Assembly (NCBI RefSeq): GCF_016786355.1
Contig: NZ_JADWYX010000051.1
Span: 1 to 64,000, forward strand
Reading direction: 5' to 3'
From: Frankia sp. AgB1.9
Lineage (GTDB): Bacteria > Actinomycetota > Actinomycetes > Frankiales > Frankiaceae
DNA: 64,000 nucleotides
Positions 34,334 through 41,963 of this stretch are shown here, one piece after another (positions within the stretch are counted from its first letter, which is position 1; each line of letters begins with the position of its first letter). The notes under the pieces are model-generated. The model worked only from the letters and a program-made list of their open reading frames with translations. It was not told the DNA's origin and searched no databases. The position numbers were made by a program, and so were the translations under genes.

Positions 34334-34451
34334 CGGCTCATTGTCCCTTGCCCTCGGTACCTGGGTTCTCGCCCCGCTCGATCCGACGCCGGGCTTCGGC
34401 TGCGATCTGAGCAGGATCCCCCGGCTGGCCTCCGGTCGCGTCGGGAGGCGG

Positions 34452-36767
34452 TCATCGTGCCTGCGCAAGCGTGGGGAGGTCGTCGTTGTTCGCGACGATC
34501 GCGGGGCTGGCCAGCCAGCGCAGATAGGCCGACCGCGCGGCCGGGGACATCCGCTCCGGCGGCAGCGGCCGGCCGTCGGCGTCGAGAAAGGCGTCCGCCG
34601 GGCCGGTGATGAACCCGTCGAGGCGTGGATCTCCGGTGAAGGTCCGGCGGACGCCGGCGGCGTCGGTCACCTCGACCGGCAGGATCGGGTCGTCGCCGCG
34701 CCGCAGCCAGACGGCTGTCGCCGAGGCCCGGTAGGCCTCCTGCCAGCCGGGCCGGACCGCCGCGGCGGCTGCCACCCCGGCGATCGTCGAGAGCGCCTCG
34801 GACCCGGGCCGCCCATCCGGTTTCGCCGCGTCGGCGGCGGCCGCGACCGTCACGCCGACGGTGACGCCGTAGAGGGTGGCGACCAGGTCGTCGACCTTGA
34901 CGGCCCGGGCGGTGGCGGCGAGCTGGTCGATCGCCAGAGTCGTCCGGCGGGCCGCGTCGTCGGCGGTCAGCTCGGCGCGCAGGGTCAGCCCGGCGGCGGT
35001 GTCGGCGAGCGCCGTGAGGAAGAACGACACCATCGCGGCCTGCTGGAGATGGACGAGCGCGCGCGGGCTCGCCGGGTACGCGACCTGGCCGTCGCCCCGG
35101 TAGCCGCGGGTCGCGGCCCAGCCCGCCTGCCCCAGGTCGGCCGCCTGCCGCAGCGCGTCCGACCCCAGAGCCGTGGCCGTCGGGCCGCCCGCGGCCAGGG
35201 CCTCGCCGAGCAGGGCCGCCCACAGCTCGGCCGGAATCCGCGCGCCGTCCGCCGGCCCGGCCAGCCGCGCCGACCAGGGGCCGCCCGCGCCGCCGCCAGC
35301 CGCGCGCCCGGCCGCGGCGGCCGGCCAGACCGCGACCAGGCCCCGGCCTGAGGGGCCGCGCAGCGCGTCGCCGGCGGGCAGCAGGCCCACGGCCGACGCG
35401 TACAGCTCGGCCCGCCAGACGTGCAACAGGTCGCCGATCGCGGCGCGCAGGCCGGTCGGGAGCGGCCAGGAGCTGTCGCGCCGCAACCGAGGGTCCGCGT
35501 GGGTGACCTGGTAGTGGTAGATCGTGAAGCCGAGCCGCGCCACGAACGTCGCGGCACCGGCCGGATCGGCCTGCCGGGCGCCGATCCCTCCTGCCCGGCT
35601 GACCAGGTACTCCCAGGCACTGGCCACCGGAGCCGGGACGCCCGGTCTGATCGGCGCAGGCAATGCCGACACCCGTGCGCCCGCGACGATCGCCTCCACG
35701 TGGTCGGTCGCGAACCGGGCAACGAGCGTCGGCTCGTCCGCGATGGCCCGCAGCAGGGCGGCCGCGTACGTGGCTCGCCGTCGGCCCGCGGGATCGGCAC
35801 CCAACAGTCCGATGTCCCGCGTGACCGGCGAGGAGCCGCTGACCCGGGCGCCGGCTCCGGTGAGCAGACCGTCGCGGGTGCGGTAGCGATCGCCGGAGAC
35901 GTCGGTCGTCGCGAAGAGCGCGTCGCCGAGCAGGCGCAGGGTGGCCGGGGCGAACCGGCCGGCCGCGAGCAGCGGGCCGAGCAGCGTGGTCTCGGCCTGG
36001 CCACGCACATCGCGCGCGTTGAACCGGCTCAGCCAGACCGCGGTGAGCAGCCCGGACCGGCTGAAGGTCGCGAGCGCCGAGCCGAGCGTGGCCGTGAGGT
36101 CGCCCGCCAGCGCGGTCGGAAGCCATCGGCCCGGGGCGTCGGCCCGGGTGCGGTCGCCGCCGCGCGCGGGCCTGACCCGGTAACCGTCCGCCGTCTCGGT
36201 GACCACGAAGCCGCCGGAGCCGACGTGCTCGGCCAGGCGTAGGACGACGGCCAGCCGCGCCGGCCCGACGGCCCCGACGAGACCCGCGGCGAAGTCCGGG
36301 TCGTGCGCGGACGTCCGCAGCTGGGCGACGACGCCGGCGAGCGTCGTCAGGTCCGCCGCCGGTGCCAGCGCGGCGCCGACGAGCTCCAGACCGAGCCGGG
36401 CCCCTGCGTCCCGCGCAGCCAGACCGTCGCCGCCGAACGGGTCGGGCCGCAGCGTCACCACGAGCCGGCCACCGCCGCCGGACTGCGCCGCGGTTCCACC
36501 GGCACCGCCGGTCGGCGCGGCGCCGAGGCTCGCGTCGGCAGCCTGGGCCTGGGCGAGCCGACGCGTCAGCCTCGCGGCCGAGGTGTCGGCCCAGCCCGCG
36601 CCCGCGTGCAGCGCGACGACGGGGTCCGCCGGCCAGCCGAGCGGCCCGAGCAGCGCCACCACCGCCCGGGCCCACCGGCCGAGCAGGTCGCGCAGATCCC
36701 GCAGCCGCTGCGCCAGCACGCGGGCCAGGCCCTGGTCCAGGACGACTCGCTCACTCGGGCCGGGCAT
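34452..36767 (-). CDS. Large protein of unknown function, partner of a WXG-like protein
   Basis: The 771-residue, Ala/Leu-rich helical protein has no motif I can tie to an enzyme. Visible landmarks are WARAVVALLGPLGWPADPV near the start, a linker with TGGAGG, segments such as SRSGLLTAVWLSRFNARDV, and EAYRASATAVWLRRGDDPI near the end. It starts 4 bases after the WXG-like gene stop, so the two are translationally linked. Frankia and Streptomyces encode large proteins in such positions that I recall as DUF6571-like. That, and any toxin-like or secreted role, is inference. There is no signal peptide. Confidence 0.65.
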   Translation of the reverse strand: MPGPSERVVLDQGLARVLAQRLRDLRDLLGRWARAVVALLGPLGWPADPVVALHAGAGWADTSAARLTRRLAQAQAADASLGAAPTGGAGGTAAQSGGGGRLVVTLRPDPFGGDGLAARDAGARLGLELVGAALAPAADLTTLAGVVAQLRTSAHDPDFAAGLVGAVGPARLAVVLRLAEHVGSGGFVVTETADGYRVRPARGGDRTRADAPGRWLPTALAGDLTATLGSALATFSRSGLLTAVWLSRFNARDVRGQAETTLLGPLLAAGRFAPATLRLLGDALFATTDVSGDRYRTRDGLLTGAGARVSGSSPVTRDIGLLGADPAGRRRATYAAALLRAIADEPTLVARFATDHVEAIVAGARVSALPAPIRPGVPAPVASAWEYLVSRAGGIGARQADPAGAATFVARLGFTIYHYQVTHADPRLRRDSSWPLPTGLRAAIGDLLHVWRAELYASAVGLLPAGDALRGPSGRGLVAVWPAAAAGRAAGGGAGGPWSARLAGPADGARIPAELWAALLGEALAAGGPTATALGSDALRQAADLGQAGWAATRGYRGDGQVAYPASPRALVHLQQAAMVSFFLTALADTAAGLTLRAELTADDAARRTTLAIDQLAATARAVKVDDLVATLYGVTVGVTVAAAADAAKPDGRPGSEALSTIAGVAAAAAVRPGWQEAYRASATAVWLRRGDDPILPVEVTDAAGVRRTFTGDPRLDGFITGPADAFLDADGRPLPPERMSPAARSAYLRWLASPAIVANNDDLPTLAQAR

Positions 36768-36771
36768 CGCT

Positions 36772-37179
36772 CTACCGCCCGTCGCGCAGGTAGCCGAGCC
36801 TGGCTGCCGGCCGGATGGCCCGTGGGTCATCCGGCGCGACCCATTCCGGCTGGGACGCGGCCGTGTGCGCGCAGCTCAGCGCCGTGTCCTCGAGCGCCCG
36901 CCTGATGCTGGTTCCCGCGCGGGCGAGTTCGCCCGCCCAGATGTCGGCGGCCGGCCCGGCCCAGGCGCCGGCGTCGAGCGCTGCCGTCAGACCGCTGAAC
37001 GCCGCGGCGATCTCGGCCGCGCCACGGTCCAGGACAGCCGCGGTGGTCAGCAACGCGCCGCGGCGCTCGTTGACGACCAGCCCCGCCGGCGCCCCCGCCC
37101 CGCTCCCGGCTTCCGCCACGACCGGCCCGGCCAGAACCGGCCCTGCCGCGGCCAGCCCGTCAACAACCCGCCCTGCCAT
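36772..37179 (-). CDS. WXG100-like small helical protein
   Basis: The 135-residue protein contains a WAGPAADIWAGELARAG segment with helical flanks, the pattern of WXG100/ESX proteins, though it is longer than the usual 100 residues. Such proteins form helical hairpins exported by type VII secretion, sometimes with large effector partners. The next gene, 4 bases away, codes the 771-residue protein. No type VII apparatus genes are in the window. Confidence 0.6.
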   Translation of the reverse strand: MAGRVVDGLAAAGPVLAGPVVAEAGSGAGAPAGLVVNERRGALLTTAAVLDRGAAEIAAAFSGLTAALDAGAWAGPAADIWAGELARAGTSIRRALEDTALSCAHTAASQPEWVAPDDPRAIRPAARLGYLRDGR

Positions 37180-37304
37180 GATCCACCGCCTTCTCCGTCG
37201 GAAGCCAGGCGGCACGTTAGCCAGCTCGGCGCCGGTCAGGAAGGCGCCCGTGCCGCCCTGTGGACAGCGGCTGACCTGTGGATATAGCTGGCCGTAGCCG
37301 ACAG

Positions 37305-38057
37305 CTACCCCTTGTTCGGAACGCGGTAACGCAGGAAGAGGGAGCCGTCGTCCTCCAGCACGTGGCCGAGCTCCATGGGCTGGGCCGTCGGCCAGGCAGC
37401 GCCGGCGACGATGCCGAGATGCTGCGGCCCGGCGAGCACCGGCGCGACCGTCAGGCACAGCTCGTCGAGCAGGCCGGCGCCGCCCAGCTGGGCGTGCAGC
37501 ATCGGCCCGCCCTCGGTGAGGACGCGCGAGAGGCCGCGGCCGGCCAGCGCGCCGAGCACCAGCTCCAGCTCGACCTGCTCGTCGCCGCAGACGACGACGT
37601 CCGCGACCTCGCGCAGCGCCGCGGCCCGATCGGCGGGGGCGCTCGCCGCGGTCAGCAGCAGCGGCCGCACGGCCGCGCCGAACAGCCGGGCCCCCGGGTC
37701 GATCGCCAGCGACCCGGAGACCACCGCGATCGGCGGCACCGGCGCGAGGCCCGCCGCGATCCGGGCCTCCTGCCGTGGCGGTGGGACTATGGCTGGCCCG
37801 TAGTTCTCGGCCCGAGCGGTGCCGGCGCCGACGAGGACGACGTCGGCCAGCCACCGCAGTGTGCGGAAGATCTGCCGGTCGCCGGGCCCGCCGAGCGCCG
37901 CGGAGCGGCCGCCGACCTCGGCCGCGCCGTCGGCCGCCGACACGAAGTTCGCCCGGACGTGGGCGGTCCCCGCGGGTGGGACCGGCAGGGCGTAGGCCGC
38001 GTCGAGGTCTTCCTGGCTCAGGTCGTCTTGGCCCGGCGCGGGCAGTAGTCGGCGCAC
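37305..38057 (-). CDS. RibD C-terminal-type pyrimidine reductase family protein
   Basis: The 250-residue protein fits the RibD-C/dihydrofolate-reductase-like fold: VRANFVSAADGAA, GGPGDRQIFRTLRWLADVVLVGAGTARAE, LTEGGPMLHAQLGGAGLLDELCLTVAPVLAG. In actinobacteria such stand-alone reductases are of unsettled substrate; riboflavin pathway pyrimidine reduction is one possibility. The start is the ATG at 38057. Confidence 0.88.
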   Translation of the reverse strand: MRRLLPAPGQDDLSQEDLDAAYALPVPPAGTAHVRANFVSAADGAAEVGGRSAALGGPGDRQIFRTLRWLADVVLVGAGTARAENYGPAIVPPPRQEARIAAGLAPVPPIAVVSGSLAIDPGARLFGAAVRPLLLTAASAPADRAAALREVADVVVCGDEQVELELVLGALAGRGLSRVLTEGGPMLHAQLGGAGLLDELCLTVAPVLAGPQHLGIVAGAAWPTAQPMELGHVLEDDGSLFLRYRVPNKG

Positions 38058-38138
38058 CGTCCTGACCTTATGTGGGTGGCCCGCACCCGAAGGCGGCTGG
38101 GCGAGCGGCCCGAAGGCCGGCGCGCGAGCCGAAGCGTT

Positions 38139-39017
38139 TCAGCCGGCGGCAGACTGGACCCGGCCGGCGATCCGCTCCCGGTAACGGCTCGCCCGGTAGA
38201 CCCCGAGAATCCGGTAGTCGGCGAAGAAGGCAAGCTCCTCGAACGCCTGCGCGACCGCCGCCTCTTCGGGGCTGCCTTCGATGTCTGCCAGGAACTGGGT
38301 CGCGACGAAGGCGCCGCCGACCATGAAGCTCTCCAGCTTCGTCATGTTGACGCCGTTGGTGGCGAATCCGCCGAGCGCCTTGTAAAGCGCCGACGGGCGA
38401 TTCTTCACCTTGAAGATGAAGGTCGTCACCAGCTCGTGCACGCCCGCCGCCGCGCGCAGGTCCTCCGCCGAGAAGATGAGGAAGCGCGTCGTGTTGTGCT
38501 GCTCGTCCTCGAGGTCCTCGCGCAGGATGGTCAGCCCGTACACCTCGGCGGCCACCCGGGAGGCGATCGCGGCCCGGGTGGGGTCACCGGACTGGGCGAG
38601 CTCGCGGGCCGCCCCGGCGGTGTCCGCGTCGGGCATCGCCCGCAGGCCGAGCGCGCGCAGCGCCTCGCGGCACTGGGCCAGCGCCTGTGGGTGGCTGTGC
38701 ACGGTCTTCAGGTCGGCCAGCGAGGTTCCAGGCAGGGCCATGAGCTGGTGGTGCACCGGCAGGAAGTACTCGCCGATGATGTGCGCCTTCGCGTCAGGCA
38801 GCAGATGGTGGATGTCGGCGACGCGGCCGGCGGTGGAGTTCTCCACCGGGATCATCGCGAGCTGCACCGTGCCGTCGTCGATCGCGGCGAAGCACTCCTC
38901 GAACGTCTGGAACGGCACCGCGTCGAAGTCCGGGTACACGTCGCGGCAGGCCAGGTGGGAGTTTGCCCCCGGCTCGCCCTGGTAGGCGATGCGCTGCCGG
39001 GAAGTCAGGACGGGCAC
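38139..39017 (-). CDS. pheA: Prephenate dehydratase with ACT domain, alphaproteobacterial in appearance
   Basis: The protein has IAYQGEPGANSH, a catalytic-domain segment IPVENSTAGRVADIHHLLP, the TTRFLIF motif for prephenate binding, and a C-terminal ACT domain (residues about 185-275) with KLESFMVGGAFVATQFLADIEG. It converts prephenate to phenylpyruvate and is allosterically regulated by Phe. The ESFMVGG form, in place of the ESRP motif, and the whole N-terminus look like alphaproteobacterial enzymes rather than mycobacterial PheA. The GTG at 39017 was chosen for its AAGGA site and family start; the frame opens at 39077. Confidence 0.92.
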   Translation of the reverse strand: MPVLTSRQRIAYQGEPGANSHLACRDVYPDFDAVPFQTFEECFAAIDDGTVQLAMIPVENSTAGRVADIHHLLPDAKAHIIGEYFLPVHHQLMALPGTSLADLKTVHSHPQALAQCREALRALGLRAMPDADTAGAARELAQSGDPTRAAIASRVAAEVYGLTILREDLEDEQHNTTRFLIFSAEDLRAAAGVHELVTTFIFKVKNRPSALYKALGGFATNGVNMTKLESFMVGGAFVATQFLADIEGSPEEAAVAQAFEELAFFADYRILGVYRASRYRERIAGRVQSAAG

Positions 39018-39206
39018 GGTGCGGTCACGGATCCTTTTGGCGTCGGTTCGGCGGAGCCCGGATCGGGCGCCGCCCACGTTACCGGTGCCGGCCGCGGCGA
39101 TACCGGGTCCGGCCGCCGGGAGCCGCGTCGACGATGTTTCGGGAGAGTTGTCCGGTACCCGATATGACCGCTCCGAAAAGAGAGTGATCAGGCCTACGAT
39201 GGAGGC

Positions 39207-39674
39207 GTGCCGGCCGACCTAGTCTGGTTCATCGTCGCCGGAGGGCTCACTATCGCCGAGCTGCTCACGGGTGGCTTGTACCTGCTCATGTTCGCCCTGG
39301 CGGCCGCGGTCGCCGGGGTGGTGGCGCTCGTCGGCGGGGGCCTCGTCTGGGAGCTGCTCGCCTTCGTCCTCGCGGCGGGCGGCCTCACCTTCGGCCTGCG
39401 GCCGATCGCCGCTCGCCATCTCAACACCGCGCCGCTGCTCGCCACCGGCGCGCAGGCGCTCGTCGGCGCCGAGGGCGTCGTCCTCGAACAGGTGGACCGG
39501 TACGACGGCCGCGTGAAGCTCAAGGGCGAGATCTGGTCGGCGCGTGCCTACCCGGACGGCGTCGTGATCGCGGTGGGCAGCGAGGTTCGGGTGCTGCGCA
39601 TCGACGGCGCGACGGCGATCGTCCACCAGGAAGAAGTCCCGGGACTGGAAGTCCCACGGAGGGAGTTGCCATGA
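39207..39674 (+). CDS. NfeD-family membrane protein
   Basis: The 155-residue protein has two or three N-terminal transmembrane segments (LVWFIVAGGLTIAELLTGGLYLLMF, ALVGGGLVWELLAFVLAAGG) and a C-terminal OB-fold domain (GAEGVVLEQVDRYDGRVKLKGEIWSAR). This is the short NfeD form. It overlaps the SPFH gene by 4 bases, the typical NfeD-stomatin operon of membrane quality control. Confidence 0.9.
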   Translation: MPADLVWFIVAGGLTIAELLTGGLYLLMFALAAAVAGVVALVGGGLVWELLAFVLAAGGLTFGLRPIAARHLNTAPLLATGAQALVGAEGVVLEQVDRYDGRVKLKGEIWSARAYPDGVVIAVGSEVRVLRIDGATAIVHQEEVPGLEVPRRELP

Positions 39675-40633
39675 CCGGTGGACTGATCGTGGTGGCGGTG
39701 CTCGCGTTCGTAGCCCTGGTCTTCGTGATGCGGTCGGTCAAGGTCGTCCCGCAGGCACGCGCGGTGGTCGTGGAGCGGCTCGGCCGTTATCACCGCACGC
39801 TGGTGCCGGGTCTTGCCATCGTCCTGCCGTTCGTGGACCGGGTCCGGGAGCGGATCGACCTGCGTGAGCAGGTGGTGGCCTTCCCGCCCCAGCCGGTGAT
39901 CACCGAGGACAACCTGGTGGTCGGCATCGACACCGTCCTCTACTTCCAGGTGACCGACCCGCGCGCGGCGACCTACGAGATCGCCAACTTCATCCAGGCG
40001 ATCGAGCAGCTGACCGTGACGACTCTGCGTAACGTCATCGGTGGCCTGCACCTGGAGGGCGCGCTCACCTCCCGGGACCAGATCAACACCGCGTTGCGCG
40101 GCGTGCTCGACGAGGCGACCGGCAAGTGGGGTATTCGGGTGAACCGGGTCGAGATCAAGGCCATCGAACCGCCGCGCTCGGTGCAGGAGGCGATGGAGAA
40201 GCAGATGCGGGCCGAGCGGGACCGGCGGGCGGCGATCCTGACGGCCGAGGGCTTCCGGCAGAGCGAGATCCTCAAGGCGGAGGGCGAGAAGCAGGCGGCG
40301 ATCCTCAAGGCGGAGGGGGCGAGGCAGGCGCAGATCCTGCAGGCCGAGGGCGAGGCGAAGGCGATCGACACGGTCTTCACGGCGATCCATGCCGGCGACG
40401 CCGATCCGAAGCTGCTCGCCTACCAGTACCTGCAGACGCTGCCCAAGATCGCTAACGGCCAGGCGAGCAAGGTGTGGATCATTCCGAGCGAGCTCAGCGG
40501 CGCGCTGGGCAGCGGCATCGGCGACCTGGCCAGCCTGATCGGCGGCGGCGGGGACAGCTCCCAGGCCGACCCGAACGAGACGCTGCGCCGCCCAAAGCTG
40601 ACCAAGCCCATCGCCCCCACCCAGAACATCTGA
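39671..40633 (+). CDS. SPFH/Band 7 (stomatin-like, QmcA type) membrane protein
   Basis: The 320-residue protein has one N-terminal transmembrane helix and the Band 7 domain (VVPQARAVVVERLGRYHRTLVPGL, LREQVVAFPPQPVITEDNLVV, WGIRVNRVEIKAIEPP). An Ala/Glu-rich coiled-coil follows with repeated ILKAEGEKQAAILKAEGARQ units. These proteins form oligomeric membrane scaffolds, often with proteases. It is co-transcribed with NfeD. Confidence 0.92.
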   Translation: MTGGLIVVAVLAFVALVFVMRSVKVVPQARAVVVERLGRYHRTLVPGLAIVLPFVDRVRERIDLREQVVAFPPQPVITEDNLVVGIDTVLYFQVTDPRAATYEIANFIQAIEQLTVTTLRNVIGGLHLEGALTSRDQINTALRGVLDEATGKWGIRVNRVEIKAIEPPRSVQEAMEKQMRAERDRRAAILTAEGFRQSEILKAEGEKQAAILKAEGARQAQILQAEGEAKAIDTVFTAIHAGDADPKLLAYQYLQTLPKIANGQASKVWIIPSELSGALGSGIGDLASLIGGGGDSSQADPNETLRRPKLTKPIAPTQNI

Positions 40634-40685
40634 CCGACCAACCAGGGCCTGCCGCCGCGAAGGCTGGCCCGGTCCCGGGCAGTCC

Positions 40686-40764
40686 CGTGATCGCCGTTTC
40701 GGCCCTGGGATGGTCGTAACCGGGGCTGTTTCGCAGCCACCAGAGGGCCGAAACGGCGATCACG
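40686..40764. repeat. Palindromic element, copy 2
   Basis: Perfect 21-bp arms (40686-40706, 40744-40764; core GTGATCGCCGTTTCGGCCC) flank a 37-base centre containing GGTCGTAACCGGGGC and GCAGCCACC. It lies 53 bases after the SPFH stop. Closest relative is the copy at 41618, which has its centre inverted. Confidence 0.9.
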
Positions 40765-40934
40765 GCCACTGAGGCAGCGCTCGTCCCTGCCTCGACTCGG
40801 AGGTCCGTGAGTCCGGGCGCTCCCAGTACGGTTCGAGGCGAACGCGACCCAGATCCCGACGCTGGATAGGCGCTGGCCTCCGTACCTCACCCATACGGCG
40901 AACCAGGTTGGGGAGGGCGCTCAGCGCCCGACAC

Positions 40935-40981
40935 GGAGGTTGGTGGGTCTTGGCGCTCCGCGCCCGGACCCACCAACCTCC
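40935..40981. terminator. Long hairpin
   Basis: Perfect 15-bp arms GGAGGTTGGTGGGTC / GACCCACCAACCTCC flank a 17-base loop that itself holds GGCGC/GCGCC. There is no T-run. It may terminate the NfeD-SPFH transcript or protect RNA. Confidence 0.6.
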
Positions 40982-41071
40982 TTACTATCTGCTTACTGAC
41001 CGTTCTCAGGACATCTTCAGGCAGCCGGGCCAGGGTCAGAGATGATCTGAACGTCGCCCCAGGAGGCTGTC

Positions 41072-41587
41072 GTGCCGACAACGATTTCCGGGCTGCCCGC
41101 CCACGCCCTGATCGTGCACGCCACGGTCGTGCTGGTGCCGCTGGCCGCGCTGCTGCTCGCGCTGACCGCGGTCTGGCCCAGGGTGCGCCGCGCGCTCGGG
41201 CCGTTGCCGGCAATCGCCTGCGCCGGTGCGCTCATCCTGGTCCCGATCACTACCTCGACCGGCGAGAAGCTGCGCGACAAGCTCGGGGTCGACAACCCGC
41301 TGATCGCCCGGCATGCCGCGCTGGGTGAGGAACTGCTGCCGTGGGTGGCCGGGCTGTTCGCGGCCGCGCTGCTCCTGCTGTTCGTGCACGGCTGGCGGCC
41401 CACGGCGTGGACGATGCCCGGCCCCGCCCAGCCGGGCTCCGGCTCGTCGGCGCGGACGCTGCCCCGGCCGCTGACGGCGGCGGTGTCACTGGTCGTCGTC
41501 GCGCTCGCGGTCATCGTGATCGTGGAGGTCGTCCGCATCGGGCACGCCGGGGCGGAAGCCGTCTGGCAGGGCGTCGGCAGCAGCTAG
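41072..41587 (+). CDS. DUF2231 membrane protein
   Basis: The 171-residue protein has four hydrophobic segments and the family opening ISGLPAHALIVHATVVLVPLAALLL, with GVDNPLIARHAALGEELLPWV. DUF2231 members are small integral membrane proteins of unknown function, some resembling haem-binding or redox proteins. An AGGAGG site precedes the GTG at 41072. The gene sits between two palindromic elements in opposite orientation. Confidence 0.85.
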   Translation: MPTTISGLPAHALIVHATVVLVPLAALLLALTAVWPRVRRALGPLPAIACAGALILVPITTSTGEKLRDKLGVDNPLIARHAALGEELLPWVAGLFAAALLLLFVHGWRPTAWTMPGPAQPGSGSSARTLPRPLTAAVSLVVVALAVIVIVEVVRIGHAGAEAVWQGVGSS

Positions 41588-41617
41588 CGCCGCCCCGAGC
41601 GAGGTCAGCCAGCCGCC

Positions 41618-41694
41618 ATGGTCGCCGATTCGGCCCTCTGATGGCTGCGGAACAGCTCTGGTTACGATCACCAGAGGGCCGAAACGGCGATCAC
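41618..41694. repeat. Palindromic element, copy 3 (inverted centre)
   Basis: Left GGTCGCCGATTCGGCCCTCTG-like arm and right AGGGCCGAAACGGCGATCAC arm enclose GATGGCTGCGG...GGTTACGATCACC, the reverse complement of the copy 2 centre. This shows the whole element lies in the opposite direction. Confidence 0.85.
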
Positions 41695-41821
41695 GCCATC
41701 GGGCCGAGCGTTGGACACGGGATCGCGCGGTCTGGCGCGACGGGCGCCGACGATCATTCGGCGACGCACCGAATCCGATGCCGGATTTCCCGTGAGGAGA
41801 TCGGGCGGCGACGATAGGCCC

Positions 41822-41929
41822 ATGGCAACGTACGTGATCCTGCTTGTGGTCGTCCTGTTCCTGGCGCTGGGCCTGCTCGGGCTGCTGTACTACGTCCTCA
41901 ACCGCGCCGAGCACGAACGGCACCGGTAG
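41822..41929 (+). CDS. Possible 35-residue single-span membrane peptide
   Basis: MATYVILLVVVLFLALGLLGLL then YYVLNRAEHERHR gives one hydrophobic helix with a basic cytoplasmic end. No strong ribosome site is visible. It ends 34 bases from the convergent treZ stop. It could be a small membrane protein or a chance open frame. Confidence 0.4.
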   Translation: MATYVILLVVVLFLALGLLGLLYYVLNRAEHERHR

Positions 41930-41963
41930 CTCGCCGGTCGGGGCGGCCGGGCTTGGGGGCCGC

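Noticed and set aside
34330-36675. Very long minus-strand open frame parallel to the 771-residue gene
   Set aside because: Arg/Gly-rich composition and no family similarity; it is the shadow of the gene in another frame.
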